Of a stretch of 64,000 nt of DNA, positions 51,311 to 64,000 are shown piece by piece. This DNA comes from Arabidopsis thaliana. Lineage: Eukaryota; Streptophyta; Magnoliopsida; Brassicales; Brassicaceae. The stretch lies in the NCBI RefSeq assembly GCF_000001735.4, contig NC_003076.8:15069835-15133834 (forward strand), given 5' to 3'. How positions within the stretch are numbered: the stretch's first letter is position 1; every line of letters begins with the position of its first letter. The notes under the pieces are model-generated. The model was not told the origin of the DNA and did not search any database. It saw only the letters and a program-made list of their open reading frames with translations. The position numbers and the translations under genes are program-made.

Positions 51311-51431
51311 TTGGACCGGCTCTAACCGAGATAATTATTTTAAACTATAAATGGAATTATGAAGCTTGTATACCTTCCTATCCGCTTCAACTTAAAAAAT
51401 CGCATATAATTTATGCAAAAAAATTGGTTGA

Positions 51432-51992
<561 letters not shown>

Positions 51993-53254
51993 TGAGATTT
52001 AAATTAATAAATGTTTTATTACCGTTTGTTTTAGTTGTTGCTGGAAATTAGATCGGTTTGTACAAGCTGTGACAATGCTATGTTTGTAGGTCAGAAATAA
52101 TTGTACTTTGTTTGTCCTATATAAGCTTTGCTTCTGACATGAGCTGAGCAGAGTTGTGCGAGATATCACACTTTGACATCTCTAATGATAACCAACTTTG
52201 TTGAACTAGACTAAATCTAGCAAGATAGTCACGCTGCTGATCCAAATCGGCTTAAAATTTCGCAACTTGTCTTTTCATATTCTCAAATTTTATGTTTGTC
52301 AAACAAATTTTTGAATGTGCTAACATACTTTTGAACAAAAATAACAATGATATATTCATATTATGAAATAATTTAAAACTTTATATTCGTTTCCATACAA
52401 AATAATATCACTAGAATTTGATCATAAAAATCATTATCAGAACTTTAATATTTCGTTTATGATGTGATATTTTATATTTTACTAATAATGTATTTTTGAA
52501 TAAATATGATATGGACGTTCAATGTGAATTCAAAAGTTACTGTCTGTCATTCTAAAATTTTATTTGAAAATGGTAACGATATACATTCCAGAAAATAGTA
52601 TATATACATAACTAGTGATATGTAACATATCCATCATATGTTTTTTCAAAATACTAGTTAAATTTTAAATGTGTTTAATCATAATTAGTTTTTTTATTAC
52701 TACAACTCTATTGATGCATTATACTTATTAAAAAAAATAGAGAAAATAACTTTTGGACAACAATTAAAAAACATAAGCAAAATAAAATAAAATAAAAAAT
52801 AAATGTTAGGTTTAAATTTGATATTTAAAAAATGTGATTATTGAATACAAACCTTTAAAATAAAAAAGCAAATACAACAATACAAAATACTCCAAAAAAT
52901 CAACAATTAAGTTGGTGCATTATGCCATGTACTTGAGATAAAAGACGAAAAAGTTTTATAAAATTGAGGAAGTGAAGTCTTGAACACAGATTACGGATTA
53001 CTCAGATGCGATTAATATGAGAGTGGCTCTAAGCCACTGCTGTGTTTTGTTTTGTGCAAGTCATATTGATGTAATTATCCAAACCAAAGAGATACACACA
53101 AGTGTACATTTTTTTAATTGAATCTAAACACAATTCACAGACACACACAGACACACACACACACACATACACATGACATGATTTTTACATTATTATTGTC
53201 ATAAACTACACAACATAAATGATATCATCACTAGTTTTGTCATTATCTCGCTTT
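51993..53254. other. Duplicated 3' flank between reductase relic and SABATH gene
   Basis: Corresponds in order to 39.0-41.4 kb, but shorter: it lacks the 27-bp inverted repeat and the tandem units there. CA-rich microsatellite at about 53135-53175. No gene was found. Confidence 0.55.
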
Positions 53255-54850
53255 TCACTTTCTCTTAAGCACGATAAAATAGTTCACATACTTTTTACAC
53301 CTTTTGAAATCAATTGGGTACTTGTCGAGCCTTTTAGCAAGTCGACTGAATAGCTCGTTGACCACACCTTCTCCAAAGTGTTCTTCGATAATTGTATTGA
53401 GAATGGCTCGAAACATGGAAGTGATGAAGTCGTTGGTTAATGGCATATAATCCATAGGATGACTTATCTCCTCCATTGTCTCGACATTAAAGTTTTCATT
53501 TTGTTCAATGTTTGCCTTGAATTCACTAATATGCGGAATGTATGTGGGTAAACTGAACAGTTCGATCTTTTCCTTGCTTGTTATTCCCTACAAAAAATAA
53601 ACAAGCAAAATCACACCAATAAGTATGAAAAAATTTAACATTTAAGAGAAGATTAAGCATTAGAGCACACGATAAGAGCCATGTTTCGAAAACTTAGAAT
53701 ATAAGAATAAGTGTTTGAAAATAATATTTCTTACCAATTTAGCCAGATCCATAAGACAATCTCCAATCATATCGATCACAACACCTTGCCATGTCAAAGC
53801 CTTTGGGATACCATCGGGCAAGCATTGTCCTGAAAGGATCATCAATCCGCCCGAGACAAGCTCTTCCGCCCTTGCCTCAAGAAATCCTCCAAAATCTTTT
53901 CTGAACTGGATCTTGTAAGCCTTGGTCACTTCATCTACTAAATTATTACATTGAATATAGCTTTTATTCAATGCCGGAGATTTCTTGTCACAAACATGTT
54001 GGGGAACATTAGAAAGCCAGTGGAGTGTATAGGAAGTGTGACCTATATGGAGGCTATTTTTTGGTAATACTCTACCATGGAAGGAGCCTGGAACTCCCAC
54101 GGAAAAATATTCTTTCCGGGAAAAGAACGGTTGGGTTCGAAAAAGTGTGTTAAAATCATTGTTTGGTTGATCATTGAAGCATACTTGGAACTCAAGAGGA
54201 GCACCAATATAGGTTTTGTTTTCTTTTAGGCGTTTTTGTTTCACTGTATCAATGATATTTTGGACAACATCAAACGTGTTAGGTCCAATGGAACAACCAA
54301 AATCCACAATTCTCAAGATATTTTCTTCAGAGTTACGGTTGAGGAATTCAAGATCGAGTTTTTCTAAGATCGCTTCGCTTGTCCTTTCTTTAACGCCATC
54401 GATCGCCACTTTCTGTATCACAAGTAATATATATTATATATCTTAGCTAATGTGATCTCATTATTGCTTTAAATCACATCATATATAGTAAAAGAAACTT
54501 AGTATATGATCGTTGTAACATACTTGATAGGAAGAATTGTGGATGTAACTGTGCGGACCATCACCACCGTTCATTGGAAACGATTGAGGAAATGTTGGCA
54601 TCTCTCTAGGTCTTTCAACTACGTCCACAAATTTCATCTCTCCGTATGTTGGTCGTCTTAATTTAGATAAAGTAACACGTAACACATTATAAATATGCAT
54701 GCTATACGAAAAATAAACTGAGACTAAAACTAAAAGTACAAATCAAGAAAATCACCTTATCGTAGTACGATCACCCTGAAAACCCACAATGCTGACAACT
54801 GGTGAAGCTATAGCAATAGCTGATGCATGACCCCAAAAGGCACTCAACAT
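53255..54850 (-). CDS. SABATH-family carboxyl methyltransferase
   Basis: S-adenosylmethionine-dependent O-methyltransferase of the SABATH family (salicylate, benzoate, jasmonate and similar carboxyl groups), probably AT5G37970. Exons: 54850-54756, 54701-54524, 54412-53735 and 53587-53255, in frame, for 427 aa. Motifs: MNGGDGPHSYIHNSSYQ at the normal N terminus of the family; SAM-binding VDFGCSIGPNTFDVVQNII; substrate-side HTSYTLHWLSNVP; SGGLMILSGQCLPDG; MDYMPLTNDFITSMFRAIL near the C terminus. The first two exons add about 70 residues before the usual start (including YGEMKFVDVVERPREMPTFP), which is unusual. An internal Met could be the true start. No disabling lesion is seen. The substrate cannot be read from the sequence. 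Confidence 0.87.
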
Positions 54851-54936
54851 AGTTTAGTTGCTTAGAAGAGAGGAAGAAGTTTGTATTTTCTTACGAAGAG
54901 ATAATTATTTTTGGGTTTCATGAATTGGGAGAAGAA

Positions 54937-54943
54937 CTTTATA
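54937..54943 (-). promoter_or_regulatory. Possible TATA box of the SABATH gene
   Basis: TATAAAG on the minus strand, 87 bases upstream of the ATG at 54850. Confidence 0.45.
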
Positions 54944-55480
54944 AGGACAAAAAGAGAGAGGAGTGCATGTGGGGATAACAAATGGGGCCAAACTTAATAA
55001 CCAACATTAAATTTTGTAGTTTATGTTTTCTCGATTAAATAAAACATATGGAGACATGCATTCTATGACATGAGACCATCCTTATTGCAAGTCTCTTACT
55101 ACAAATCTTAGGTGTAATTAATCATAATAATATGTGAATAGTTTAGAAGTGTTTCTTAGATAAGAGATAAAAGTAGGTATAAGAGCTTCAAACCATTACA
55201 AAAACTCTTAGCTATAATTTTTTTCAATAAAACAATTCATCAAAATAGTTAAAAGACAAAATTAAGTCTACCATTAAGGTTGCTCTGATCAAGCTTGTAG
55301 TGTTAATTTTTGGTGGGAACTAGTGTTAATATATTTTACTTGTATTATATTTTTAATTCAGAAACTGTTTGGGTTACATAATCTTAGAATGGTGGGCTAG
55401 TGTTCGGGTTATCGTCGATATTGGAGTTAATATCGTCCGTAAGACTAGGTAACTGGCTTCAACTATGTGTACATTACGAG
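54944..55480. other. Spacer upstream of the SABATH gene
   Basis: AT-rich promoter side; no gene or clear repeat was found. It ends at the target-site duplication of a LINE. Confidence 0.45.
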
Positions 55481-56348
55481 AATAACCCAACATTTTGAAG
55501 ACTGCTCTCAGAAACAAACACCACGACTGTTTTGAATTTGATATGGCGTCTGGTTTCGGTTGGGGACTCACTTAGGGTTCAATGGGTTTGGAAAAAATTG
55601 CTTTGAAATCGATCACTGTGGTCAATCCGCGGTAATACCAGTTCATGATCGTGGATGTGGAGGAAAAAGATCTCCCACTCTGGAAAAGGAAAACAGCCTT
55701 TATAAGTGCAAGTTTTCATCTCAAGATACTTGGCACTTAACACGTCAGGTAAATCCAGTTAGTAATTGGTACAAGGGGTTTGGTTCTACAACTCGAAGTA
55801 CTCTTTCATTACATGGATTGCTATTCATAACCGTCTCACGACGGGGGACAGATTGCCTAAATGGAATGTTGGAGCCAGTGGTAACTATTTTTTACGTGGG
55901 GAAGAAGTAGAGACGAGAGATCACTTGTTCTTCTCATGCTCCTACTCCTCCCAAGTTTGGTCAGCTCTAGCTCATGGCATCCTTGATCATAGGTTTACTA
56001 CAATCTGGAGGTCCATAATTCCTCTAATCTCGGCTAAGTCCACTACACCTATATACACTTTCACATTGAGGTATTTTTTCAGATCACTATTTACAGTCTC
56101 TGGCGGGAGCGTAATGGTCGTTGTCATGGAGAGACATCAACACCGGCACATACGCTTAAGAGAACGATTGATAAAAATGTCTGCAATCAGTTGAGTACCA
56201 TGGCATTAACGTGCACTTATGAAGGTGGAATGCGTTTCTGGTTCCAGAAGGTTTTAGAAATTATGGTTTTTACGATGCATTTATTGTAAACATTCTTTTT
56301 GGTGAGTATTATTTTACATTCATACAAAAACAAAATAACTCAACATTT
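55481..56348 (+). mobile_element. 5'-truncated LINE with 15-bp target-site duplication
   Basis: The flanks AATAACCCAACATTT (55481-55495) and AATAACTCAACATTT (56334-56348) differ at one base. The 838 bases between them hold the end of a LINE ORF2: SWMWRKKISHSGKGK-like text, RGEEVETRDHLFFSCSYSSQ (zf-RVT) and the tail VMERHQHRHIRLRERL. The A-rich end ACAAAAACAAA lies just before the right repeat, so the insertion is on the plus strand. Frameshifts are present. Confidence 0.85.
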
Positions 56349-56640
56349 GGTTTTTCGAACCGGTTTTAATTAGGAGTATTTTGGTCTGATTTTACAAAGG
56401 TTTGGATAAATTACTAGGTGAGTCGTTTGTTACTTGCTCTCACATAATGTGTTTGTGCTACTTGGAAGACAGATCCAAGTGAAGGAATATGGGGTCAGTT
56501 GAGACCCACCCACAATTAAATTTAATTATAATGAAACCATAAAAAATAGTTTATTTAGCCTAACACCCATAATTATTGCTCTACAGTTTTTATTTTTCAT
56601 TGGACGACAATTATTTTGTCCAACTGGGGCCAAACTTGTG

Positions 56641-56877
56641 AGAGCAACCACATTGGTGATAAAAGTAAAATGTCTTTAGATAGATTAAAATTTTAATTAA
56701 TAAATTGTAAAAGCATTATAACCAATAAAAAGGTAACAAGTAGGTAGAAAATGTCTTTAAGAGATGTCTTTGTGTCTTCTTGGAGACACTATTCTCTTCT
56801 CTCTCTTCACAAATGTCTTTAATTTATATTATAAAAATAGTAAAAACATCCATTAATATGACCAATGGAGATGCTCT
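56641..56877. mobile_element. MITE-like element (237 bp)
   Basis: The ends AGAGCAACCACATTGG and, reverse complemented, AGAGCATCTCCATTGG are inverted repeats. Size and end sequence resemble the element at 1.55 kb. No coding capacity and no clear target duplication. Confidence 0.6.
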
Positions 56878-57194
56878 GACAGTTTGATTTGATCAAATGG
56901 GGTCTAAAACTTTTTAAACATAAAACACGTGTCCTGCCTCTAGATGATTAAGAAACTTTGAGAAGATCTAGTCAGAAATAAAAATACTTCGTTCTTAAAA
57001 ACAACTCCATTGGCTTTAATGAAGAGTTGATTTACAGAAAAAATATAACAGTTTCGAATCAATTAACTTTACAAAAGAATGTAAAAATATAAGGTAAATT
57101 TAACAAATGAACATAAATATATTAAAATAAAATTGCATAAAAATTAAAATGATAGTTTTTTTAGTTTGCATAGAGCAAACAAAAACGTTGGACC

Positions 57195-57616
57195 GGTCTT
57201 TGGTTCTTTTTTTTTAATGCAATGTTAAATTAAATTAAAAAAAAAATTAGCGTTTTTACATCAAGAACTTTTGCCGAGAAAAAAACTATATAAACAATTT
57301 ATCTATGAATTAGTTTACTCATATTCTTGAGTGGAACCAAACTTGGAGGGCCTTGTCATACCGGCTATCTCCACTTGCGTTGATTGCTGAAATACAATTC
57401 CTAACTTGTTTATCGATCCGTTGAGTTAGTCGAGTTCCCGGATTAGGTGGTTCACCATGTCTTCGCCTATTCCTCTCACCCCATATGGTGTGAACCGCTG
57501 CTTGAAGGAGATATCGAGCAACGAAGCTCTCAATTCTATCGCGCCAGTACCCTGAGACTGTAGCGAGTAAAGAAGACCAGTTTGTAGAGAAGCGAGATTG
57601 ATGGTCTTTGGTTCTT
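57195..57616 (-). mobile_element. Second 5'-truncated LINE with perfect 14-bp target-site duplication
   Basis: GGTCTTTGGTTCTT at 57195-57208 and 57603-57616 flanks 394 bases. Immediately right of the left copy is a T-run, the poly(A) tail of a minus-strand insertion. The minus strand from 57600 reads HQSRFSTNWSSLLATVSGYW, then AAVHTIWGERNRRRHGEPPN, the C-terminal end of plant LINE ORF2. The target was the UGT tail relic. Confidence 0.9.
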
Positions 57617-57700
57617 CACAATTTACTAAATGACTTTATCAGGATGTATCTACTCATTTCACTAGTCTATGTTTTCATGGAATGAACTATATATTCTAGA
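57603..57700 (+). pseudogene. UGT76E-like 3'-end relic
   Basis: GGTTCTTCACAATTTACTAA followed by ATGACTTTATCAGGA matches the end of the UGT gene at 47.94 kb (GGTTCTTCATACAATTCACT, then AGATGACTTCATCAGGA), with small deletions and a broken frame. It sits where a UGT is expected in the second module copy, between the SABATH gene and the third reductase. Confidence 0.72.
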
Positions 57701-57773
57701 CAAGAGAAAAACATTGAGTGTTGTTTTAGGAGCTTCATGTTAATTAATTAAAGTATTTTAATTTTGTTAGAAA

Positions 57774-57814
<41 letters not shown>

Positions 57815-60294
57815 AATATCAAAAAAAGTTACCCTTTAACGAAAAATGAGTTTTTAAAATATGAACAATTAGTATTCTAGCTCGTACTACGTACGAGACA
57901 AAAAATTGAAATCAAATGCAAAGACTAAAATTGAGATATATATATTTTTCTGCATCCAAAGATTGAGGTTGATAGACAGCCGCATAGATTCAATCATAAC
58001 TAAAGGGTTTGAAAAATAAAAGTGGAACCCTCTACTATCTAAAAGTCCTAGTTATTTTTCTTTTTTTAGATAATATTTAAAATTTGTAGAGTTAATTGAG
58101 AAAAATTAGTTTTAAAAAACTAACAAATTATTAACAAACAGATTGCAATATTTTGTATTTGTTTATTTTGTGCAACAAATAATTAACAACAAAATGCAAA
58201 TATTTGTATTTGTTTATTAACAACAAAATCGTTTAAACTACAAATAATTTGTAATTTAGAAAACATGAGTACAATCAAATCACAATTAATATGAGTTAAA
58301 TAGCAAATGAATGAATATTAAAAGAAATTAAGTGCTAACCTGAATAGAATTTCCATAGTCGTTTCTATAGCATTCAGAAGAGAAAAAAAAATGGATGATA
58401 ATAGAAAGAAAAATCAAATAGAGAAGAAGTTGAATAAATTGGAGTTAAATAAGGGATGAAAAATCGGTTAATAAAACATGTTATGATTTTAGCTTGATCG
58501 TGGAGGGGTTAGTAGGAGCAAATTAAGGAATATAGGCTATTTTTACACTTTTTCTTTGCAGATCAATATTGGTTTGATTTTTTTTTTATAAAGTTTTTTT
58601 TTCTATTACGAAGCCCATACATTTTGGTCAATAATTAGTTTCGTTTTTTTTGTTCCTTTTTTCTGTTTTGCACGATCTCAATTTTGTTTTGAATTATTTT
58701 TATAAAAATTAAATTATAAAATACCATTATTAATTAACGACAAAGAAATACCATTTGATATTCATATTTTGTAGGGTTCCATATTGTCACGTTTCATTGT
58801 GTAGCTATAGCCAGATGTTCAACTTTGATGTTGAAAGTTTGCGTGGGATTGTATCCCATCAATCCAAAATAAATACCCATAAATTTAAACTTAACAAAAT
58901 ACACTTCAAATTATTATCAAGAACCATACATGTGTTTATCTTTCTCTACCCGTGGATTCACCATGAAATGTTCATCTAGAAACAACAGTTAGATTAACTC
59001 AAACTGCAATTACATAATTTGAGTCGTCTTTATATATCTACGTAAAAGACAAGTGAAAAGAACGATACTACTCTCTTGGTTACAACTAATTCGGGTAATC
59101 TTAAGGTTCTATCTACAATGTAAAATGAATCGACGACAATAGGAACGGCAATGCGCTGTAATTTGTGCTCCAAACAAATTAATTTCTGCATCTAATGAAT
59201 GTAGACATTAATAACAAATAAGATTCATTTAATTATTTTACCAAAAAGTAAAGAAGGTCCACTGAATCACGTGAAATGGACCATTCCAAATTCTTCGGAA
59301 ACTTTAAATACATTACTAGATTGTCTCACTCACCTAATAGTAAAATAGTATAGTGGCTCCACAAAATTGCCGACACTGTATTTTGTTTTTTCTTCTTAAA
59401 AGTATTCAACAAATACATCACATACAACTATTTTCCGAAAAAATATAAAAACAAATACTAACTTTTAAATTTGGAATAATTATCATAAATCATAAACAAT
59501 TTTAAAAATATTTAAACTATGTGGTTGGAGTCAGAATTCAAATTTTAGGTGGGACCAATGTTTGGATTGAAAATTATAGTTTTGAATGTGATGCAAAAAA
59601 AAAAAATTAATTGAAAAATTACGACTAATATTTGATATTTTTTTTCTTTTTTAATTAAAAAATTAAAATTTGGGTTTTCAGTCACAATCTTCTCAAAATC
59701 GTAACTAAGAGCATTTCCAACCCTACTCTATTTTAGAGTCAAAATGCAAAAATTTTCTCCAACCCTACTCTATAATTGACTCAAAATAGAAATTTCTGCA
59801 GATTGACTCTATATATAGAGCAACTCTATTCTCAACTCTATTTTTTATTTCAACTTTTTTATTTATACTTTAGTCCCTCAAATTTAAACTTTTTTATTTA
59901 ATACATATAATCATTTTACAAACAACAATTACAACACATAGTTTTATAAACTTAACAAACAAACAAATACTAAATTTAATATATTTAAGAACCAATGTTT
60001 AAAACAATTATCCTTTAAAGTTTTCACACAGAAATTAAGAAATATATTTAATATATTTTTTAATTCTTTTATTGGTTAAAATGTTAAAACAGTTAAAATC
60101 TATTTGGAATTTTTATTAAACATTTACATTAAAAATCTAAAACGATAATATTAAAAAATAAAATTTTAGTTATAGAACAACGATTAAATTAAAACCGAAG
60201 GAATATATCGCACGTAAACAGACCTTTTGACAAACCGCAATTTTTCAAAACGTTAATTTAGTTGACTTTTTGGTTACCTCGTATCGCGTTACTT
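57701..60294. other. Long AT-rich intergenic stretch
   Basis: TA repeat at about 57777-57809. At about 59708-59840, CCAACCCTACTCTAT occurs twice after AGAGCATTT, as in MITE ends, but no partner end was found. No gene is supported; the frame at 58755-58979 lacks any recognisable domain. Confidence 0.45.
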
Positions 60295-60966
60295 AGACCA
60301 TCTCCAAGAAGACACCAAATCACCAAATTTGGTGATAATTTTGCTCCAACGTGACACTATAATGGACGGCATAATTGTTTTTTGGACTATTCACAAAACA
60401 CCAAAAATTTATATTATTTTATTTATATTTTTGATTTAGTTTTATATTTAAATTGTTGGTTTTTTAATTAAAGACAAGTATACTATTAATATTTTTTAAT
60501 GTTTTCGTTTTTGTAATATCAAATTTTAATTAAGTTAATATAAAATGATAATGTGCACAAACTTTTGAAATAAATATCACATTAATTAAAATTTAAAATA
60601 CATAATAAAGCTTAATTAAACATTTAAAACATAAAATTACAACATTTAAACCAAAAAAACATAAAAACAAAATGCAATTAGATAAATTTAAAAGACATAA
60701 AGAAATTCTATTATTTAAAATTTATCGATTGTAATTTTATATTAATTAAATTAAAATTAAGCAGTTCTAAATTTAATTAGTATTTATCAAACTATTAAAA
60801 TAACTATTACTAAGTATTAGTATTTAATAATATAATAATGAAAATTTTGTTTTTAGTGTGAGATTTAGTGTTTATGGTTGGAGATAGAAAAAAAATCTGA
60901 ACACTAAAACACTAAATTTGGTATTAAAATTTAGAGTTTTGGTGTTCAATGGTTGGAATTGCTCCT
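60295..60966. mobile_element. Non-coding element with imperfect inverted ends
   Basis: The left end AGACCATCTCCAAGAAGACA and the right end, reverse complemented, AGGAGCAATTCCAACCATTG share spacing and the word ACACCAAA further in. The interior is very AT-rich. Tentative. Confidence 0.4.
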
Positions 60967-63106
<2,140 letters not shown>

Positions 63107-64000
63107 TATTGAATTAATAAATGTGGTTATTATGACAAAGCTTTGTTTGTAGGTCAGAAATAATTGGACTATTGTTAATTGTTTACTATATCGTAATAGT
63201 CCGCTGGTTTAATTATGTTGTTTGTGTGATATTATATGCATAAAGGTTCTCAAAGTTCAAAAAATTTCCATAGATTCTTGTATGTTTATTTCTTCTTTTT
63301 TTTTTTTTTTTTTTTGACATCAGTTTAGTTTTTGTATGTTATGCAAAGAACAAAAACTAGTTCTCTAATAATGGAAACTGAAACAACAATTTTAAAAATC
63401 GGACTACTTGATGATAACTTAGCAACTTTTCTGGGTCATGGACTCAGGGATCAACCCGATTCTTCCGGGTTTACAAGATTATCAAGCCAGTTTTCGATTA
63501 ATATTACTGCAGGTAAATTAATGGTATAGAATATAAAAATATTCGAGAGATAGATAGAGAAGTTACTTGTTAGATAAGTGATTTGTTCACATATTTGTAT
63601 TCTCTTTTTTCGTCAAGACACATATTTCATATTTGTATTCTCTACATTAAAAAAACGAATTTTCATATCTTTATACTTTAAATTTATTGCTAACATGTAT
63701 ACAAGAATAGTAATGTTAATCACCAAAACTTTTGCCAAATCTCCAACTCCACCAAAAACCATAACCGCTCTTTTGGCCTTGTACAAATATAGTGATGTAA
63801 TCCAAACCATAGACTATAAATCTAAAAATGTTTGAAAAGAAAGCTTCAAGATTTTTTCTTTGTTTCCAAATTTTTAGACATCAAGGATAGGTAAGAATTT
63901 ATGAAACACGCACAATTGACCATTTTTATTGAATTTAAACATACACACACACACACAATAATTGACATGATTTATTTTTATGATGAAACAACATTGAGGA
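63107..64000. other. 3' flank of reductase copy 3, entering the flank of a further SABATH gene
   Basis: T-run at about 63297-63316. From about 63840 to the end, the sequence (GACATCAAGGATAGGTAAGA, TTTTTATTGAATTTAAACA, CA repeat) matches 41.2-41.35 kb, which lies just downstream of the SABATH relic. A minus-strand SABATH gene therefore probably begins just beyond the window. No other gene was found. Confidence 0.6.

Overview
The window is plant nuclear DNA, and gene order and content match Arabidopsis thaliana chromosome 5 around AT5G37860 to AT5G37980. Reasons: short GT-AG introns, AT-rich spacers, SINA-like RING/TRAF genes with the same exon lengths as the SINAL6 to SINAL10 series, five-exon alkenal-reductase-type genes, SABATH methyltransferase and UGT76E-type genes, and typical plant transposons (MULE, copia, LINE, Stowaway and Harbinger MITEs). 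The assignment is by recognition; no search was run.

Left third (1 to 34 kb). A heavy-metal-associated-domain gene runs off the left edge on the minus strand. A minus-strand SINA-like E3 ligase array follows: a frameshifted relic (1.9-2.7 kb), an intact gene (3.9-5.0 kb), an 15 kb transposon-filled gap, then four more members (20.7-22.0, 24.1-25.0, 26.4-27.5 and 32.4-33.8 kb) and two stray exon-1 pieces. One of these four carries a 16-nt deletion that separates its RING from its SIAH/TRAF part. A single-exon DUF577-type gene (29.5-31.3 kb) sits inside the array. The gap holds a GTACGTAC-rich direct-repeat block, copia fragments, and a Mutator-like element (11.5-15.5 kb). That element carries a damaged transposase and a convergent GRF-zinc-finger/coiled-coil/membrane gene. 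Retroelement relics and AT-rich sequence lie behind it.

Right half (35 to 64 kb). A composite repeat with a large inverted repeat (35.6-37.3 kb) precedes a repeated three-family module: alkenal-reductase-like (AER, +), SABATH methyltransferase (-), UGT76E-like glucosyltransferase (+). Copy 1: AER intact, SABATH deleted, UGT broken by a stop codon and a frameshift. Copy 2: AER reduced to its last exon, SABATH intact, UGT reduced to its tail and hit by a LINE. Copy 3: AER intact; the right edge already shows SABATH 3' flanking sequence. So at most one intact member of each family survives per copy, and no copy seen here is complete. A reductase, a carboxyl methyltransferase and a glucosyltransferase together would suit small-molecule tailoring, but that joint role is inference.

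Between genes the window is a record of insertion and repair: 5'-truncated LINEs with 14-15 bp target duplications, four homopolymer or A-rich inserts flanked by short direct repeats, long hairpins and many MITEs. No rRNA, canonical tRNA gene, CRISPR or prokaryotic feature was seen.
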